Source of the DNA: Pseudomonas fluorescens Q2-87
GTDB taxonomy: Bacteria > Pseudomonadota > Gammaproteobacteria > Pseudomonadales > Pseudomonadaceae
Direction: 5' to 3'
Assembly: GCF_000281895.1 (NCBI RefSeq)
Contig: NZ_CM001558.1
Location: forward strand, 2,546,556 to 2,610,555
Length of the DNA stretch: 64,000 nucleotides
Shown here: positions 26,376-35,119 of the stretch, piece by piece
How positions within the stretch are numbered: the stretch's first letter is position 1
Layout of the letters: every line of letters begins with the position of its first letter
Program-made: the position numbers and the translations under genes
The notes under the pieces: model-generated
The model's database searches: none
What the model saw: only the letters and a program-made list of their open reading frames with translations
Told to the model about the DNA's origin: nothing

Positions 26376-27869
26376 ATGAGTCAGTTGACCCGATCAGAGT
26401 GGGAGACCAAAGCCAAGGCGTTGAGCATTGAGGGGCGAGCTTTCATCGATGGCAATTATGTGCCGGCCGATTCTGGCGCCACCTTCGAATGCTTGAGCCC
26501 GATTGATGGGCGCTTGCTTGGCTTGGTTGCCAGCTGCGATGCGGAGGATGCGGATCTGGCGGTCGTCAGCGCCCGGTCAGCATTCGAATCCGGTGTTTGG
26601 TCACGCCAGGCTCCGGCAATGCGCAAGGCAGTGATGGTGCGTTTTTCCGAGTTGTTGCAGATCCATGCCGAAGAGCTGGCGCTGTTGGAAACACTGGACA
26701 TGGGCAAGCCCATATCCGATTCGCTGTCTGTCGATCTCCCAGGGGCCATCGACAGCATTCGATGGTGCGGTGAGGCCATCGACAAGATCTACGATGAGGT
26801 CGCGGCGACCTGGGTCGATCAGATCGGCCTGGTCACCCGGGAACCGGTTGGGGTGGTGGCTGCCATCGTGCCGTGGAATTTCCCGCTGATGATGGCGTCC
26901 TGGAAACTGGGGCCGGCGCTGGCGACCGGCAATTCGGTCATTCTGAAACCCTCGGAGCGTTCGCCGCTGACCGCAATCCGCATCGCCCAGCTCGCGTTGG
27001 AAGCAGGGTTGCCCGCAGGCGTGCTCAATGTTCTGCCTGGCTATGGCCACACGGTGGGCAAGGCGTTGGCCTTGCACCGCGATGTGGATGCCATCGCCTT
27101 TACCGGATCGACCCAAGTGGCCAAGCAGTTGTTGGTCTACGCGGGCCAGTCGAACATGAAGCGGGTCTGGCTTGAAGCTGGCGGTAAAAGTCCGAACATC
27201 GTATTTGCCGATGCCCCTGATTTGCAGGTGGCCGCCGAGGCAGCGGCGGCGGCTATCGCTTTCAACCAGGGTGAGGTGTGCACCGCAGGTTCACGCTTGC
27301 TGGTTCAGGCCTCAATCAAGGAGCGTTTTGTGCCCATGGTGGTCGAGGCGATGAGAGGCTGGAAGCCAGGGCATCCACTCGATCCGGACACGAACGTCGG
27401 CGCTCTGGTGGACGGACGTCACCTGGAAGGTGTGCTGCAGCGCATCCAGGAAGGGCAGGCGCAAGGTGCGCGATTATTGTTGGGTGGGCACGCCGCGCAG
27501 GTGGAAGTCGGCGGCAGTTATGTCGAGCCAACGTTGTTCGATCATGTCAGCAACTCGATGAAAATCGCCCAGGAAGAAATCTTCGGGCCCGTACTGTCGG
27601 TGATCGAATTCGACGATGCCGAAGAGGCGGTGCGCATAGCCAATGACACCCCCTACGGGCTGGCGGCTGCTGTTTGGACGGCTGACCTGTCTCGCGCCCA
27701 CACCATGGCCCGCGCACTTCGTGCCGGGAGTGTCTGGGTCAACCTCTATGACGGCGGGGACATGATGGCGCCGTTCGGCGGCTACAAGCAGTCCGGCAAT
27801 GGTCGGGACAAATCTTTGCACGCCTTTGATAAGTACACCGAGATCAAAGCCACCTGGATACAGCTTTGA
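26376..27869 (+). CDS. Aldehyde dehydrogenase, PuuC-like
   Basis: A 497-residue aldehyde dehydrogenase closest in pattern to gamma-glutamyl-gamma-aminobutyraldehyde dehydrogenase (PuuC/KauB type). It has PWNFPLMM, FTGSTQVAKQ, the general base in WLEAGGKSPN, catalytic Cys302 in GEVCTAGSRL and the C-terminal MAPFGGYKQSGNGRDKSLHA. It would oxidise an aminoaldehyde from polyamine or amine breakdown to the acid, with NAD(P). CAGGAG lies upstream of the ATG. The permease gene follows. Confidence 0.9.
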   Translation: MSQLTRSEWETKAKALSIEGRAFIDGNYVPADSGATFECLSPIDGRLLGLVASCDAEDADLAVVSARSAFESGVWSRQAPAMRKAVMVRFSELLQIHAEELALLETLDMGKPISDSLSVDLPGAIDSIRWCGEAIDKIYDEVAATWVDQIGLVTREPVGVVAAIVPWNFPLMMASWKLGPALATGNSVILKPSERSPLTAIRIAQLALEAGLPAGVLNVLPGYGHTVGKALALHRDVDAIAFTGSTQVAKQLLVYAGQSNMKRVWLEAGGKSPNIVFADAPDLQVAAEAAAAAIAFNQGEVCTAGSRLLVQASIKERFVPMVVEAMRGWKPGHPLDPDTNVGALVDGRHLEGVLQRIQEGQAQGARLLLGGHAAQVEVGGSYVEPTLFDHVSNSMKIAQEEIFGPVLSVIEFDDAEEAVRIANDTPYGLAAAVWTADLSRAHTMARALRAGSVWVNLYDGGDMMAPFGGYKQSGNGRDKSLHAFDKYTEIKATWIQL

Positions 27870-27890
27870 GCTAGTCCTCGTTAAGCGCTC

Positions 27891-27913
27891 GCAGGCGGGG
27901 CTGCTCCGCCTGC
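27891..27913 (+). promoter_or_regulatory. Intercistronic hairpin between dehydrogenase and permease
   Basis: GCAGGCGG (27891-27898) pairs perfectly with CCGCCTGC (27906-27913) across a seven-base loop. It lies 22 bases after the dehydrogenase stop and before the permease ribosome site, with no T-run, so partial termination or RNA stabilisation is more likely than full termination. Confidence 0.5.
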
Positions 27914-27956
27914 TTGATTCCCACCCATACAAATTCCTTTTTAAAGGATGTAAACC

Positions 27957-29435
27957 ATGAACAGCTCGTTAGGCTCCACGGTGGTTGCGGACCAGGACGC
28001 GGAGCAACTCCGTGCGCTTGGGTACACGTCGAATTTCGAACGCAGCATGAGCCTGTGGGAGAACTTCGCCCTCGGGTTCACCTATCTGTCGCCAGTGGTG
28101 GGGGTCTACACCTTGTTCGGCCTGTGCCTGGCTGCGGGTGGGCCGCCGATGTTCTGGTCCTACCTGTTGGTGGGAGCCGGTCAAATGCTGGTGTGTCTGA
28201 TTTTTTGCGAAGTGGTATCCCAGTATCCGATTTCCGGTGGTGTCTATCCTTGGGCCCGTCGCCTGGTGGGCAAGAAATGGGCGTGGATGGTCGGGTGGAT
28301 CTATGCCATTTCCCTATGTGTGACCATTGCTGCCGTTGCGCTGGGTGCTGGTCCATACATTGCCAACCTCATGGGCTTTGAATCGTCGCCAGTGACCAAT
28401 ACCGTCGTCGCTCTGATTCTGACGGCCATCGCCACGGTCCTGAACCTCAGTGGCACCAAGCTATTGGCGCGGGTGGCGATGTTTGGCTTCCTTTGCGAAT
28501 TGGTTGGGGCCCTGCTGATCGGTGGATACTTGCTGATCTTCGAGCGCCACCAGCCCTTCAGCGTACTGTTCAATACGTTCGACATTTCTATCGACGGCGC
28601 TTATTGGCCGGCTTTCCTTGCCGCCTCGCTGGCGGGGATGTTCCTGTACTACGGTTTTGAAGCCTGCGGTGATGTTGCTGAAGAAACACCCAACCCCAGT
28701 CGTCAAGTCCCCAAGGCGATGCGGATGACCATTTGGATCGGCGGTGCCGCCTCGATTTTCGCCGCCCTGGCGTTGATCCTTGCGGTGCCTGACATCGCCG
28801 CCGTTATCTCCGGCCAAGACAAGGACCCGATGTCCACTATATTTGGAGCGGCGTTTGGTCCTGTCATGTCTCGTGTAGTCATGGGCGTGATCACGGTTTC
28901 GTTTGTTTCCTGCGTGCTGAGCTTGCAGGCATCTGCCAGTCGCCTGCTCTATGCCTACGCCCGAGACGAAATGCTCATGGGTAGCGCCATGTTGAAAAAG
29001 CTCTCGCCCGCTACCCATGTTCCGACCGCCGCCCTGATGGTCTGTGGTGTGCTGCCGGCGATCATCGTGTGTGTCGGCTTCTATCTGCAAAACGCGGTTG
29101 CGTTGGTGGTGAGTTTTGCCGCCATCGGCATCTACCTGGCGTTCCAGATGATTGTCAGTGGTGTGTTGTACGCGCGCATGCGTGGTTGGAAACCCCAGGG
29201 TCAGTTCACCTTGGGGCGGTGGGGCTGGATCGTGAACATCGCAGCGCTCTGCTACGGCTTGTTCGCGATTGTAAACATGTCCTGGCCGCGTACTCCGGAT
29301 GCGCCCTGGTACGTGAACTACGGCATCGTGCTGGTCGGCGCCATTGTGATTTTCGTGGGGCTTGTCTACATGGTTCTGTTTCGTCCCTACGAAAAAGGTA
29401 CCGCTCCGGCCGCGGATGCGTGGAAAAAAACCTAG
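27957..29435 (+). CDS. APC family permease, GABA/amino-acid type
   Basis: A 492-residue membrane transporter with about twelve helices. The N-terminal LGYTSNFERSMSLWENFALG and the following GGPPMFW and SQYPISGGVYPWARRLVGKKW are the signature of the GABA/choline (UGA4-like) branch of the amino acid-polyamine-organocation family. It would import GABA or a related amine by proton symport. It is cotranscribed with, or attenuated from, the PuuC-like gene, and a terminator follows at once. The exact substrate is not known. Confidence 0.88.
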   Translation: MNSSLGSTVVADQDAEQLRALGYTSNFERSMSLWENFALGFTYLSPVVGVYTLFGLCLAAGGPPMFWSYLLVGAGQMLVCLIFCEVVSQYPISGGVYPWARRLVGKKWAWMVGWIYAISLCVTIAAVALGAGPYIANLMGFESSPVTNTVVALILTAIATVLNLSGTKLLARVAMFGFLCELVGALLIGGYLLIFERHQPFSVLFNTFDISIDGAYWPAFLAASLAGMFLYYGFEACGDVAEETPNPSRQVPKAMRMTIWIGGAASIFAALALILAVPDIAAVISGQDKDPMSTIFGAAFGPVMSRVVMGVITVSFVSCVLSLQASASRLLYAYARDEMLMGSAMLKKLSPATHVPTAALMVCGVLPAIIVCVGFYLQNAVALVVSFAAIGIYLAFQMIVSGVLYARMRGWKPQGQFTLGRWGWIVNIAALCYGLFAIVNMSWPRTPDAPWYVNYGIVLVGAIVIFVGLVYMVLFRPYEKGTAPAADAWKKT

Positions 29436-29444
29436 ATGACATCG

Positions 29445-29471
29445 CCGCCTGCCGCCCAGTGCGGCAGGCGG
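29445..29471 (+). terminator. Hairpin terminator after the permease gene
   Basis: CCGCCTGCCGC (29445-29455) and GCGGCAGGCGG (29461-29471) form a perfect 11-bp stem with a CCAGT loop, nine bases after the permease stop. A TTTTT run occurs only about 17 bases later, so it is a strong hairpin but not a textbook terminator. Confidence 0.65.
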
Positions 29472-29563
29472 ATCCATTACACCCAATTTTTCATAAGCCT
29501 GTTTAATTTCAGAAAACCCGCTAGCATCCGCAACGATCCCTCCGCATCCTTGGACCCCACTTC

Positions 29564-30082
29564 ATGAATTTGCGTTTGCTTGCAGCCAGTCTGTTTCTCA
29601 CCAGTACCCTGAGTCATGCCGCCGGGCCGGAACCCACTCCCAAGGCCTTGGAAGAACAGATCGGCCACTTGGTGGCGCTCCTCAAGGACAGCTATGCCAC
29701 TGGCTACCCCGACGCGGCGATGACCCAGACGTTGGATACCGGAGAGGATAGCCAGGTAACGCTTGTGGTCTTCACCATCGAAGGCTTTGGCATGGGCAAC
29801 AATTACAGCCAATACCTGGCGGCTTTTACGCCCGAAGAGAACGAAGAGGGCGTGACGCACTACAACCTGCTGGATGTGATGCGCATTGGCGGCGACAGCT
29901 GGCGTTCGATCGATAAGCTGGACGCCAAGCTGGTCAGTGACCCTACGGGCGAGCAAACCCTGATCGATATCCCGGCGATGCAGAACACCGACGACGATGC
30001 GCCGAACTTTCCAACCAAAGCCGCGGTTATTCACTTGTCGCTGGATGGCGCCCAATCGGTCCGGCTGATGGAAGTGAAGTGA
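29564..30082 (+). CDS. Secreted hypothetical protein
   Basis: A 172-residue protein that I do not recognise. It has a clear signal peptide (MNLRLLAASLFLTSTLSHAA, cut near AHA-AGP). The mature part is acidic, without membrane helices or cysteines. Notable segments are VTLVVFTIEGFGMGNNYSQY and VMRIGGDSWRSID. It probably sits in the periplasm. It has its own spacing on both sides and no operon partner. Codon use looks like that of its neighbours. Confidence 0.75.
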   Translation: MNLRLLAASLFLTSTLSHAAGPEPTPKALEEQIGHLVALLKDSYATGYPDAAMTQTLDTGEDSQVTLVVFTIEGFGMGNNYSQYLAAFTPEENEEGVTHYNLLDVMRIGGDSWRSIDKLDAKLVSDPTGEQTLIDIPAMQNTDDDAPNFPTKAAVIHLSLDGAQSVRLMEVK

Positions 30083-30274
30083 GGCACTTCTGACCCGTCT
30101 CATGGGCGCTCACTCCCATCGAAACGCCAGCCTCCCGGGCTGGTTGCGAAAAAAAGGAACGTTTAAGCCTACTGAACGTCGACTCTGTAACTAAACATTT
30201 CACCTAAGTCCATACGCTGTCGCGCGGTTCTGAAACAGACGCAACGACAGCGAGCGGCCAGCAGGTCAGCCCTT

Positions 30275-33250
30275 ATGAGCGAAGAAATGAAGTGCAGTGT
30301 CGAGTTCAACGGTCGTGCCCTCGAAGGGAAGGCCGACCAGCCGCTGATTGATTTCCTGGCAGAGCAGGGCATCCATCTGCCCCATATCTGCTATCACCCA
30401 GCCCTCGGGCCGATACAAACCTGTGACGTCTGTTGGGTCGAATACAACGGCGAAATGGTCCGCGGTTGTACGCTGCGTTCAGCCGACGGTATGAACCTGA
30501 CCAGCAATGTTCCCCATGTCCAGGCCGCGCAGGAGGAGGGGGTCGACCGTCTTCTCGCCAAGCATGAGCTGTATTGCACGGTGTGTGAGCACAACACCGG
30601 CGATTGCACGCTGCACAATACATTTGCCGACATGAACCCTGCGATTCAACGTTACAAGTACCAGCGCAAACCGTACGACAAGGATCATTCGAATCCGTTT
30701 TATACCTATGACCCTGACCAATGCATCCTCTGCGGGCGCTGCGTAGAGGCTTGTCAGAACGTCGAGGTCAACGAAACGCTCAGCATCGATTTCACCCAGG
30801 AACATCCGCGGGTGTTGTGGGATGGCGCAACCACCATCGAAGGCTCCAGTTGCGTGAGTTGTGGCCATTGCGTCACGGTTTGTCCGTGCAATGCGTTGCT
30901 GGAAAAAACCATGCAACCGGACGCAGGTCCTCTAACGTCGATGCCGCAAAACATCAAACGGCCCATTATCGATGCAGTGAAAATCATTGAAAACACCATC
31001 GGGGCACCGCCCATTACCGCTGTTTCGGTCATGGACATGCATTGGCGACAACCTGAAATCAAGCGCACCAAAACCGTATGCACCTATTGTGGCGTGGGCT
31101 GTTCGTTCGAAATGTGGACCCGTGACCGCCAGTTGCTGAAAGTGCAGCCGGTGATAGACGCGCCGGCGAACGGGATTTCGACGTGCGTCAAAGGCAAGTT
31201 CGCCTGGGACTTCGTCAATAGCGAAAAACGCCTGACCACCCCGTTGATCCGGGAGAACGGCCAGTTCCGCGAGGCCGGCTGGGATGAAGCGTTGGCGTTG
31301 GTCGCCGAGCGTCTGTTGAGCATCAAGCGTGATCACGGTGCCGACGCCATCGGGTTCATCGGCTCCAGCAAGGCCAGTAACGAAGAGGCCTACCTGACGC
31401 AGAAAATCGCGCGCTTGATCATCGGTACCAACAGCGTCGACAACTCCTCGCGTTATTGTCAGAACCCCGCGACACAAGGGCTTTTCCGCACGGTCGGCTA
31501 CGGAGGCGATGCCGGTACGATCAAAGACCTGGAACAAGCGGACCTGATCGTACTGGTGGGCAGCAATCTGGCGGAGAACCATCCGGTGATTGCCTCGCGA
31601 ATCAAGGCAGCACGCAAGCTCCGCGGGCAAAAACTGCTGGTGGTCGATCCTCGCAGACACGAAATGGCCGAACGTGCCGACCTGTTCCTGCAAATCAGGT
31701 CCAGCACCGACATCGTCTGGGCCAGCGCAATGTCGCGCTACATGTTCGATCATGGCTATGCGGACACGGCATTTTTGCAAAATCGAGTGAACCAGGTGGA
31801 CGAGTACCGTCGCTCGCTGGAGCCGTTTACCCTGGGCTTCGCCGCCCAAGTGACCGGCCTGGCGGAAACCGACCTGACCGCTGCGGCGCAGATGATCGGT
31901 GAGGCAAAAAGTGTCTGCCTGTTGTGGGCAATGGGCATCACCCAGCACAGCCACGGCGCAGACACCAGTACGGCGCTCTCGAACCTGCTGCTGGTCACCG
32001 GCAATTATGGACGTCCGGGCACCGGCGGATACCCGATGCGGGGCCATAACAACGTTCAGGGGGCCAGTGATTTTGGCTGCCTGAAGAACGTTTATCCCGG
32101 CTATGAAAAGGTCACCGACGAAGCCGTCCGTGCCAAATGGGCCAAGGCGTGGGGGGTCGCCCCCGAGCAGTTGTCGAACAAGGTGGGCGAAGACAATTTC
32201 CTGATGGTGCAAGACGCCGCGAAGCGAAAGATCAAGGCGATGTACGTGATTGGCGAGGAGACCGCGTTCTCCGACGCTGACACCGAAAACGTGCACGAGG
32301 CGTTCAAAACGTTGGATTTCATGGTCGTCCAGGACATTTTCTTCAGCCGTACCGCGCAGTTTGCCGACGTGGTCCTGCCAGGCTGCCCCAGCGTTGAAAA
32401 AGAGGGGACGTTCGTCAACACCGAGCGTCGAATCCAGCGCTTTTATGAAGTGTTTGCCCCGTTGGGAAACAGCCTGCCCGACTGGCGCATCCTGACCGAC
32501 CTGGCGAAGAAGATGGGGCATGACTGGGGTTATGAGCACCCCTCGCAAATTCTTGACGAAGTCGCCGGCATTGCGACGTTGTTCGCCGGTGTGAGTTACG
32601 AGCGCCTGGAGGGCTGGAAATCGCTGTTATGGCCGGTACGGCCAGATGGCACGGATACGCCGCTGCTCTACACCGACCGTTTTCACACCAGCGACGGCAA
32701 GGCGGTGCTTTATCCGCTGGAGTACAAGCCCCCGGCGGAAGCGCCGGACAGCGAGTTCGATCTGATGCTGGACAACGGCCGGATGCTTGAGCATTTCCAG
32801 GGCAATAACCAGACAGGGCGCGGCGACCGTCTCGATTCACTGTCGCCAGAATGGTTCGTCGAAGTCAGCCCCGAGCTGGCCGCGCAGCGCGGCATCGAGG
32901 ACGGCACGATGGTCCGGATCACGTCTCGTCGCGGCGCTGTCTCGGTGCCGGCCGTCATCACTGATCGGGTTCAGGGAAACGTGCTTTTCCTGCCAATCCA
33001 CCAGGGCAAGCCCGGCATCAATGAACTGACCGGGGAACATCATGACCCAGACGTGAACACGCCCGCCTACAAGGAAGTCGCGGTGAAAATGACCATCATG
33101 AGGGAACAATCCCGAAGGCCCACCTTGCCCCGCGGCAATTTCCGCAATGGCCACCGGACGCCGAACGACGGCGTGGACGTTGCGGCGAAATGGGCACGAG
33201 ACGATTACGCGCCAATCGACGCACCAGCGCCCCACCCGGAGAGATGCTAA
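30275..33250 (+). CDS. Formate dehydrogenase alpha subunit, molybdopterin, ForC/YrhE type
   Basis: A 991-residue cytoplasmic iron-sulfur molybdoenzyme. In order: an N-terminal [2Fe-2S] domain (C39, C50, C53, C65), a NuoG-like cluster (HELYCTVCEHNTGDC), two [4Fe-4S] motifs (CILCGRCVEAC; CVSCGHCVTVCPC), a further cluster (CTYCGVGC..C), then the bis-MGD catalytic domain with Cys395 in NSSRYCQNPAT and a C-terminal MoCo-binding barrel. There is no twin-arginine signal. The layout and C-terminal KWAR segment match the B. subtilis YrhE/YjgC (ForC) group. The residue after the catalytic Cys is Gln, where E. coli FdhF has His. Its stop overlaps the ATG of the DUF1641 gene by one base. Confidence 0.9.
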   Translation: MSEEMKCSVEFNGRALEGKADQPLIDFLAEQGIHLPHICYHPALGPIQTCDVCWVEYNGEMVRGCTLRSADGMNLTSNVPHVQAAQEEGVDRLLAKHELYCTVCEHNTGDCTLHNTFADMNPAIQRYKYQRKPYDKDHSNPFYTYDPDQCILCGRCVEACQNVEVNETLSIDFTQEHPRVLWDGATTIEGSSCVSCGHCVTVCPCNALLEKTMQPDAGPLTSMPQNIKRPIIDAVKIIENTIGAPPITAVSVMDMHWRQPEIKRTKTVCTYCGVGCSFEMWTRDRQLLKVQPVIDAPANGISTCVKGKFAWDFVNSEKRLTTPLIRENGQFREAGWDEALALVAERLLSIKRDHGADAIGFIGSSKASNEEAYLTQKIARLIIGTNSVDNSSRYCQNPATQGLFRTVGYGGDAGTIKDLEQADLIVLVGSNLAENHPVIASRIKAARKLRGQKLLVVDPRRHEMAERADLFLQIRSSTDIVWASAMSRYMFDHGYADTAFLQNRVNQVDEYRRSLEPFTLGFAAQVTGLAETDLTAAAQMIGEAKSVCLLWAMGITQHSHGADTSTALSNLLLVTGNYGRPGTGGYPMRGHNNVQGASDFGCLKNVYPGYEKVTDEAVRAKWAKAWGVAPEQLSNKVGEDNFLMVQDAAKRKIKAMYVIGEETAFSDADTENVHEAFKTLDFMVVQDIFFSRTAQFADVVLPGCPSVEKEGTFVNTERRIQRFYEVFAPLGNSLPDWRILTDLAKKMGHDWGYEHPSQILDEVAGIATLFAGVSYERLEGWKSLLWPVRPDGTDTPLLYTDRFHTSDGKAVLYPLEYKPPAEAPDSEFDLMLDNGRMLEHFQGNNQTGRGDRLDSLSPEWFVEVSPELAAQRGIEDGTMVRITSRRGAVSVPAVITDRVQGNVLFLPIHQGKPGINELTGEHHDPDVNTPAYKEVAVKMTIMREQSRRPTLPRGNFRNGHRTPNDGVDVAAKWARDDYAPIDAPAPHPERC

Positions 33251-33732
33251 TGGCCGAGCCCATCGACTACGACGTCAAGCCGAGTAAAACCGGGCTTGAC
33301 GCAAGGGAGGAACTTGATCGACTCCTCCAGAGCCTCCACGAGCACGGCGTGTTGCGCATGGCCAATGATCTGGTCTGCGCGAACACCGCGATCGCCAAAG
33401 TGCTTGTGGACGGTCTGAACAAAGAGGGAACGCTCAACGTCATCCAGAACCTGTCGATTCTGGCGATGGCGCTGTCTCGTGTTCCCCCCGAGGATTTTTA
33501 CCGCGTGGTCTTCGCCTTGAAGGATGCCGGCGCCGCCATCAGCCAATGGACCGCACCCGATGACAAAAGGGCCGCGCCGGGCGTTCGCGGCACCTATCGC
33601 CTGCTGCAAGACGAATCGCTTTGGCGGGCGATAACCCCGCTGCTGGAAGGTTTGAAAGCGATGGGCGAGGGGATGAAAAGACCGGTCGACAAACCCATCA
33701 GTGACTTCGCTGGCAAACCCAGCGACGCGTGA
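33250..33732 (+). CDS. DUF1641 protein, formate dehydrogenase partner (ForE/YrhD type)
   Basis: A 160-residue, mostly helical protein of the DUF1641 family. Features are ELDRLLQSLHEHGVLRMANDLV near the start, a central LSILAMALSRV and the C-terminal LLEGLKAMGEGM. In Bacillus the equivalent protein pairs with the molybdopterin subunit and is thought to link formate oxidation to quinone. The ATG at 33250 was chosen because GGAGAG lies seven bases upstream and it overlaps the TAA of the large subunit (TAATG), giving translational coupling. Fourteen bases separate it from the oxidase genes. Confidence 0.85.
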   Translation: MAEPIDYDVKPSKTGLDAREELDRLLQSLHEHGVLRMANDLVCANTAIAKVLVDGLNKEGTLNVIQNLSILAMALSRVPPEDFYRVVFALKDAGAAISQWTAPDDKRAAPGVRGTYRLLQDESLWRAITPLLEGLKAMGEGMKRPVDKPISDFAGKPSDA

Positions 33733-33745
33733 CTGGAGCCTGTCC

Positions 33746-35092
33746 ATGGAACCGATGGATCCGGCGTTGCTGCTGGCGCGCTACCAGTTCGCGTTCACCA
33801 TCAGCTTCCATATTGTCCTGGCGGCATTTTCCATTGGCTTGGCCAATTACTTGATGGTGCTCGAGGGGCTGTGGTTGTGGCGCAAGCGTCATGTCTACAA
33901 GGACATCTACACCTTCTGGCTGAAAATTTTTGCATTGACGGTCGCGGTCGGCACGGCGTCCGGGCTGGTCATGGAATTTCAGTTCGGCATGCACTGGAGT
34001 GCGCTGTCGCGGCGCGCAGGCGCTGTGCTGGGGCCCTTGATGTTCTACGAGGTGATGGTGGCTTTCTTCCTTGAAGCCGGCTTTATCGGTGTGATGCTCT
34101 TTGGCATGAACAAGGTCGGGCCACGCCTGCATTTTCTGTCCACCTGCGCCGTGGCCGTGGGTTCGTTGTTCAGTGCTTTCTGGATACTGTCCGCCAATTC
34201 ATGGATGCACACGCCGGCTGGATTCAGCATCGGCGGCGATGGCCGCTTCGTCCCGGTCGACTGGCTTGCGATCGTGTTCAATCCATCGTTTCCCTACCGC
34301 ATGGTGCACATGAGCCTTGCAGCCTTTCTCGGCACGGCGATGCTGGTCGGCGGCGCGGGGGCCTGGCACTTGTTGCGCAACAGTGCTCATACGTCGGCCA
34401 GGGTCATGTTTTCCATGGCGCTATGGATGGCAGCGCTGGTGGGGCCCTTGCAAATCGTGGCGGGTGATCTGCACGGTGAAAATACCCGAGACCACCAGCC
34501 GCAAAAGCTCGCCGCCATGGAAGGGTCCTGGCGGCGGCCTGAGGCAGGCCAAGGCGAACCACTCAGGCTGTTTGCGGTGCCTGACCAGGTCAACCGCAAA
34601 AACCAATTCGAGCTGGCCATTCCGCATCTGGGCTCGCTGTATTTGCGACATGACTGGACCGGCACCATCAAGAGTCTGGAGGAGTTCGCGCCGCAGGATA
34701 TTCCGCCGGTGGCCGTGGTGTTCTATGCGTTCAGGGCCATGGTGGGCATCGGACTGCTGATCGTTGCATTGGGGATTGCCAGTCTTGTCCTGCGTTGGCG
34801 CGGTCGGCTCTATGAGTGTCGATGGCTGCTGCGCTGCTCGGTCATCATGGCCCCGGCGGGATTTGTGGCGATGATCTGTGGGTGGATCGTGACTGAGGTC
34901 GGGCGCCAGCCGTTTACCGTCTACGGATTGATGCGCACGGTCGACAGCCACTCCGGGCAACCGCTGTCGTTCGTCGCGGGCAGCACGCTGGCCATCATGG
35001 TGGTCTACCTGATGGTCTTTAGCCTGGGGTTATTTTATTTGCTGCGGGCGATTGCCCGCTTGCCAGCCGATGCCCAGAGGGCCGAAGAATGA
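33746..35092 (+). CDS. cioA: Cyanide-insensitive bd-type quinol oxidase subunit I
   Basis: A 448-residue membrane protein of about nine helices, subunit I of a cytochrome bd-type (CIO) terminal oxidase that oxidises quinol and reduces oxygen to water. Candidate haem ligands H22 (FTISFHIV) and H188 (YRMVHMSL) are at the expected distance. The GWIVTEVGRQPFTVYG segment is the conserved bd motif, and the Q-loop is short as in CIO enzymes. The ATG at 33746 starts the usual N-terminus MEPMDPALLLARYQFAF. It follows the formate dehydrogenase pair by 13 bases and so is almost certainly on the same transcript. Confidence 0.93.
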   Translation: MEPMDPALLLARYQFAFTISFHIVLAAFSIGLANYLMVLEGLWLWRKRHVYKDIYTFWLKIFALTVAVGTASGLVMEFQFGMHWSALSRRAGAVLGPLMFYEVMVAFFLEAGFIGVMLFGMNKVGPRLHFLSTCAVAVGSLFSAFWILSANSWMHTPAGFSIGGDGRFVPVDWLAIVFNPSFPYRMVHMSLAAFLGTAMLVGGAGAWHLLRNSAHTSARVMFSMALWMAALVGPLQIVAGDLHGENTRDHQPQKLAAMEGSWRRPEAGQGEPLRLFAVPDQVNRKNQFELAIPHLGSLYLRHDWTGTIKSLEEFAPQDIPPVAVVFYAFRAMVGIGLLIVALGIASLVLRWRGRLYECRWLLRCSVIMAPAGFVAMICGWIVTEVGRQPFTVYGLMRTVDSHSGQPLSFVAGSTLAIMVVYLMVFSLGLFYLLRAIARLPADAQRAEE

Positions 35093-35119
35093 ACACCTGC
35101 GCTGGGCAAGGACATCGTC

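Noticed and set aside
30932..32548. A 538-codon reverse open frame inside the formate dehydrogenase gene
   Set aside because: The forward frame has complete cofactor motifs throughout, and the reverse translation shows no family.
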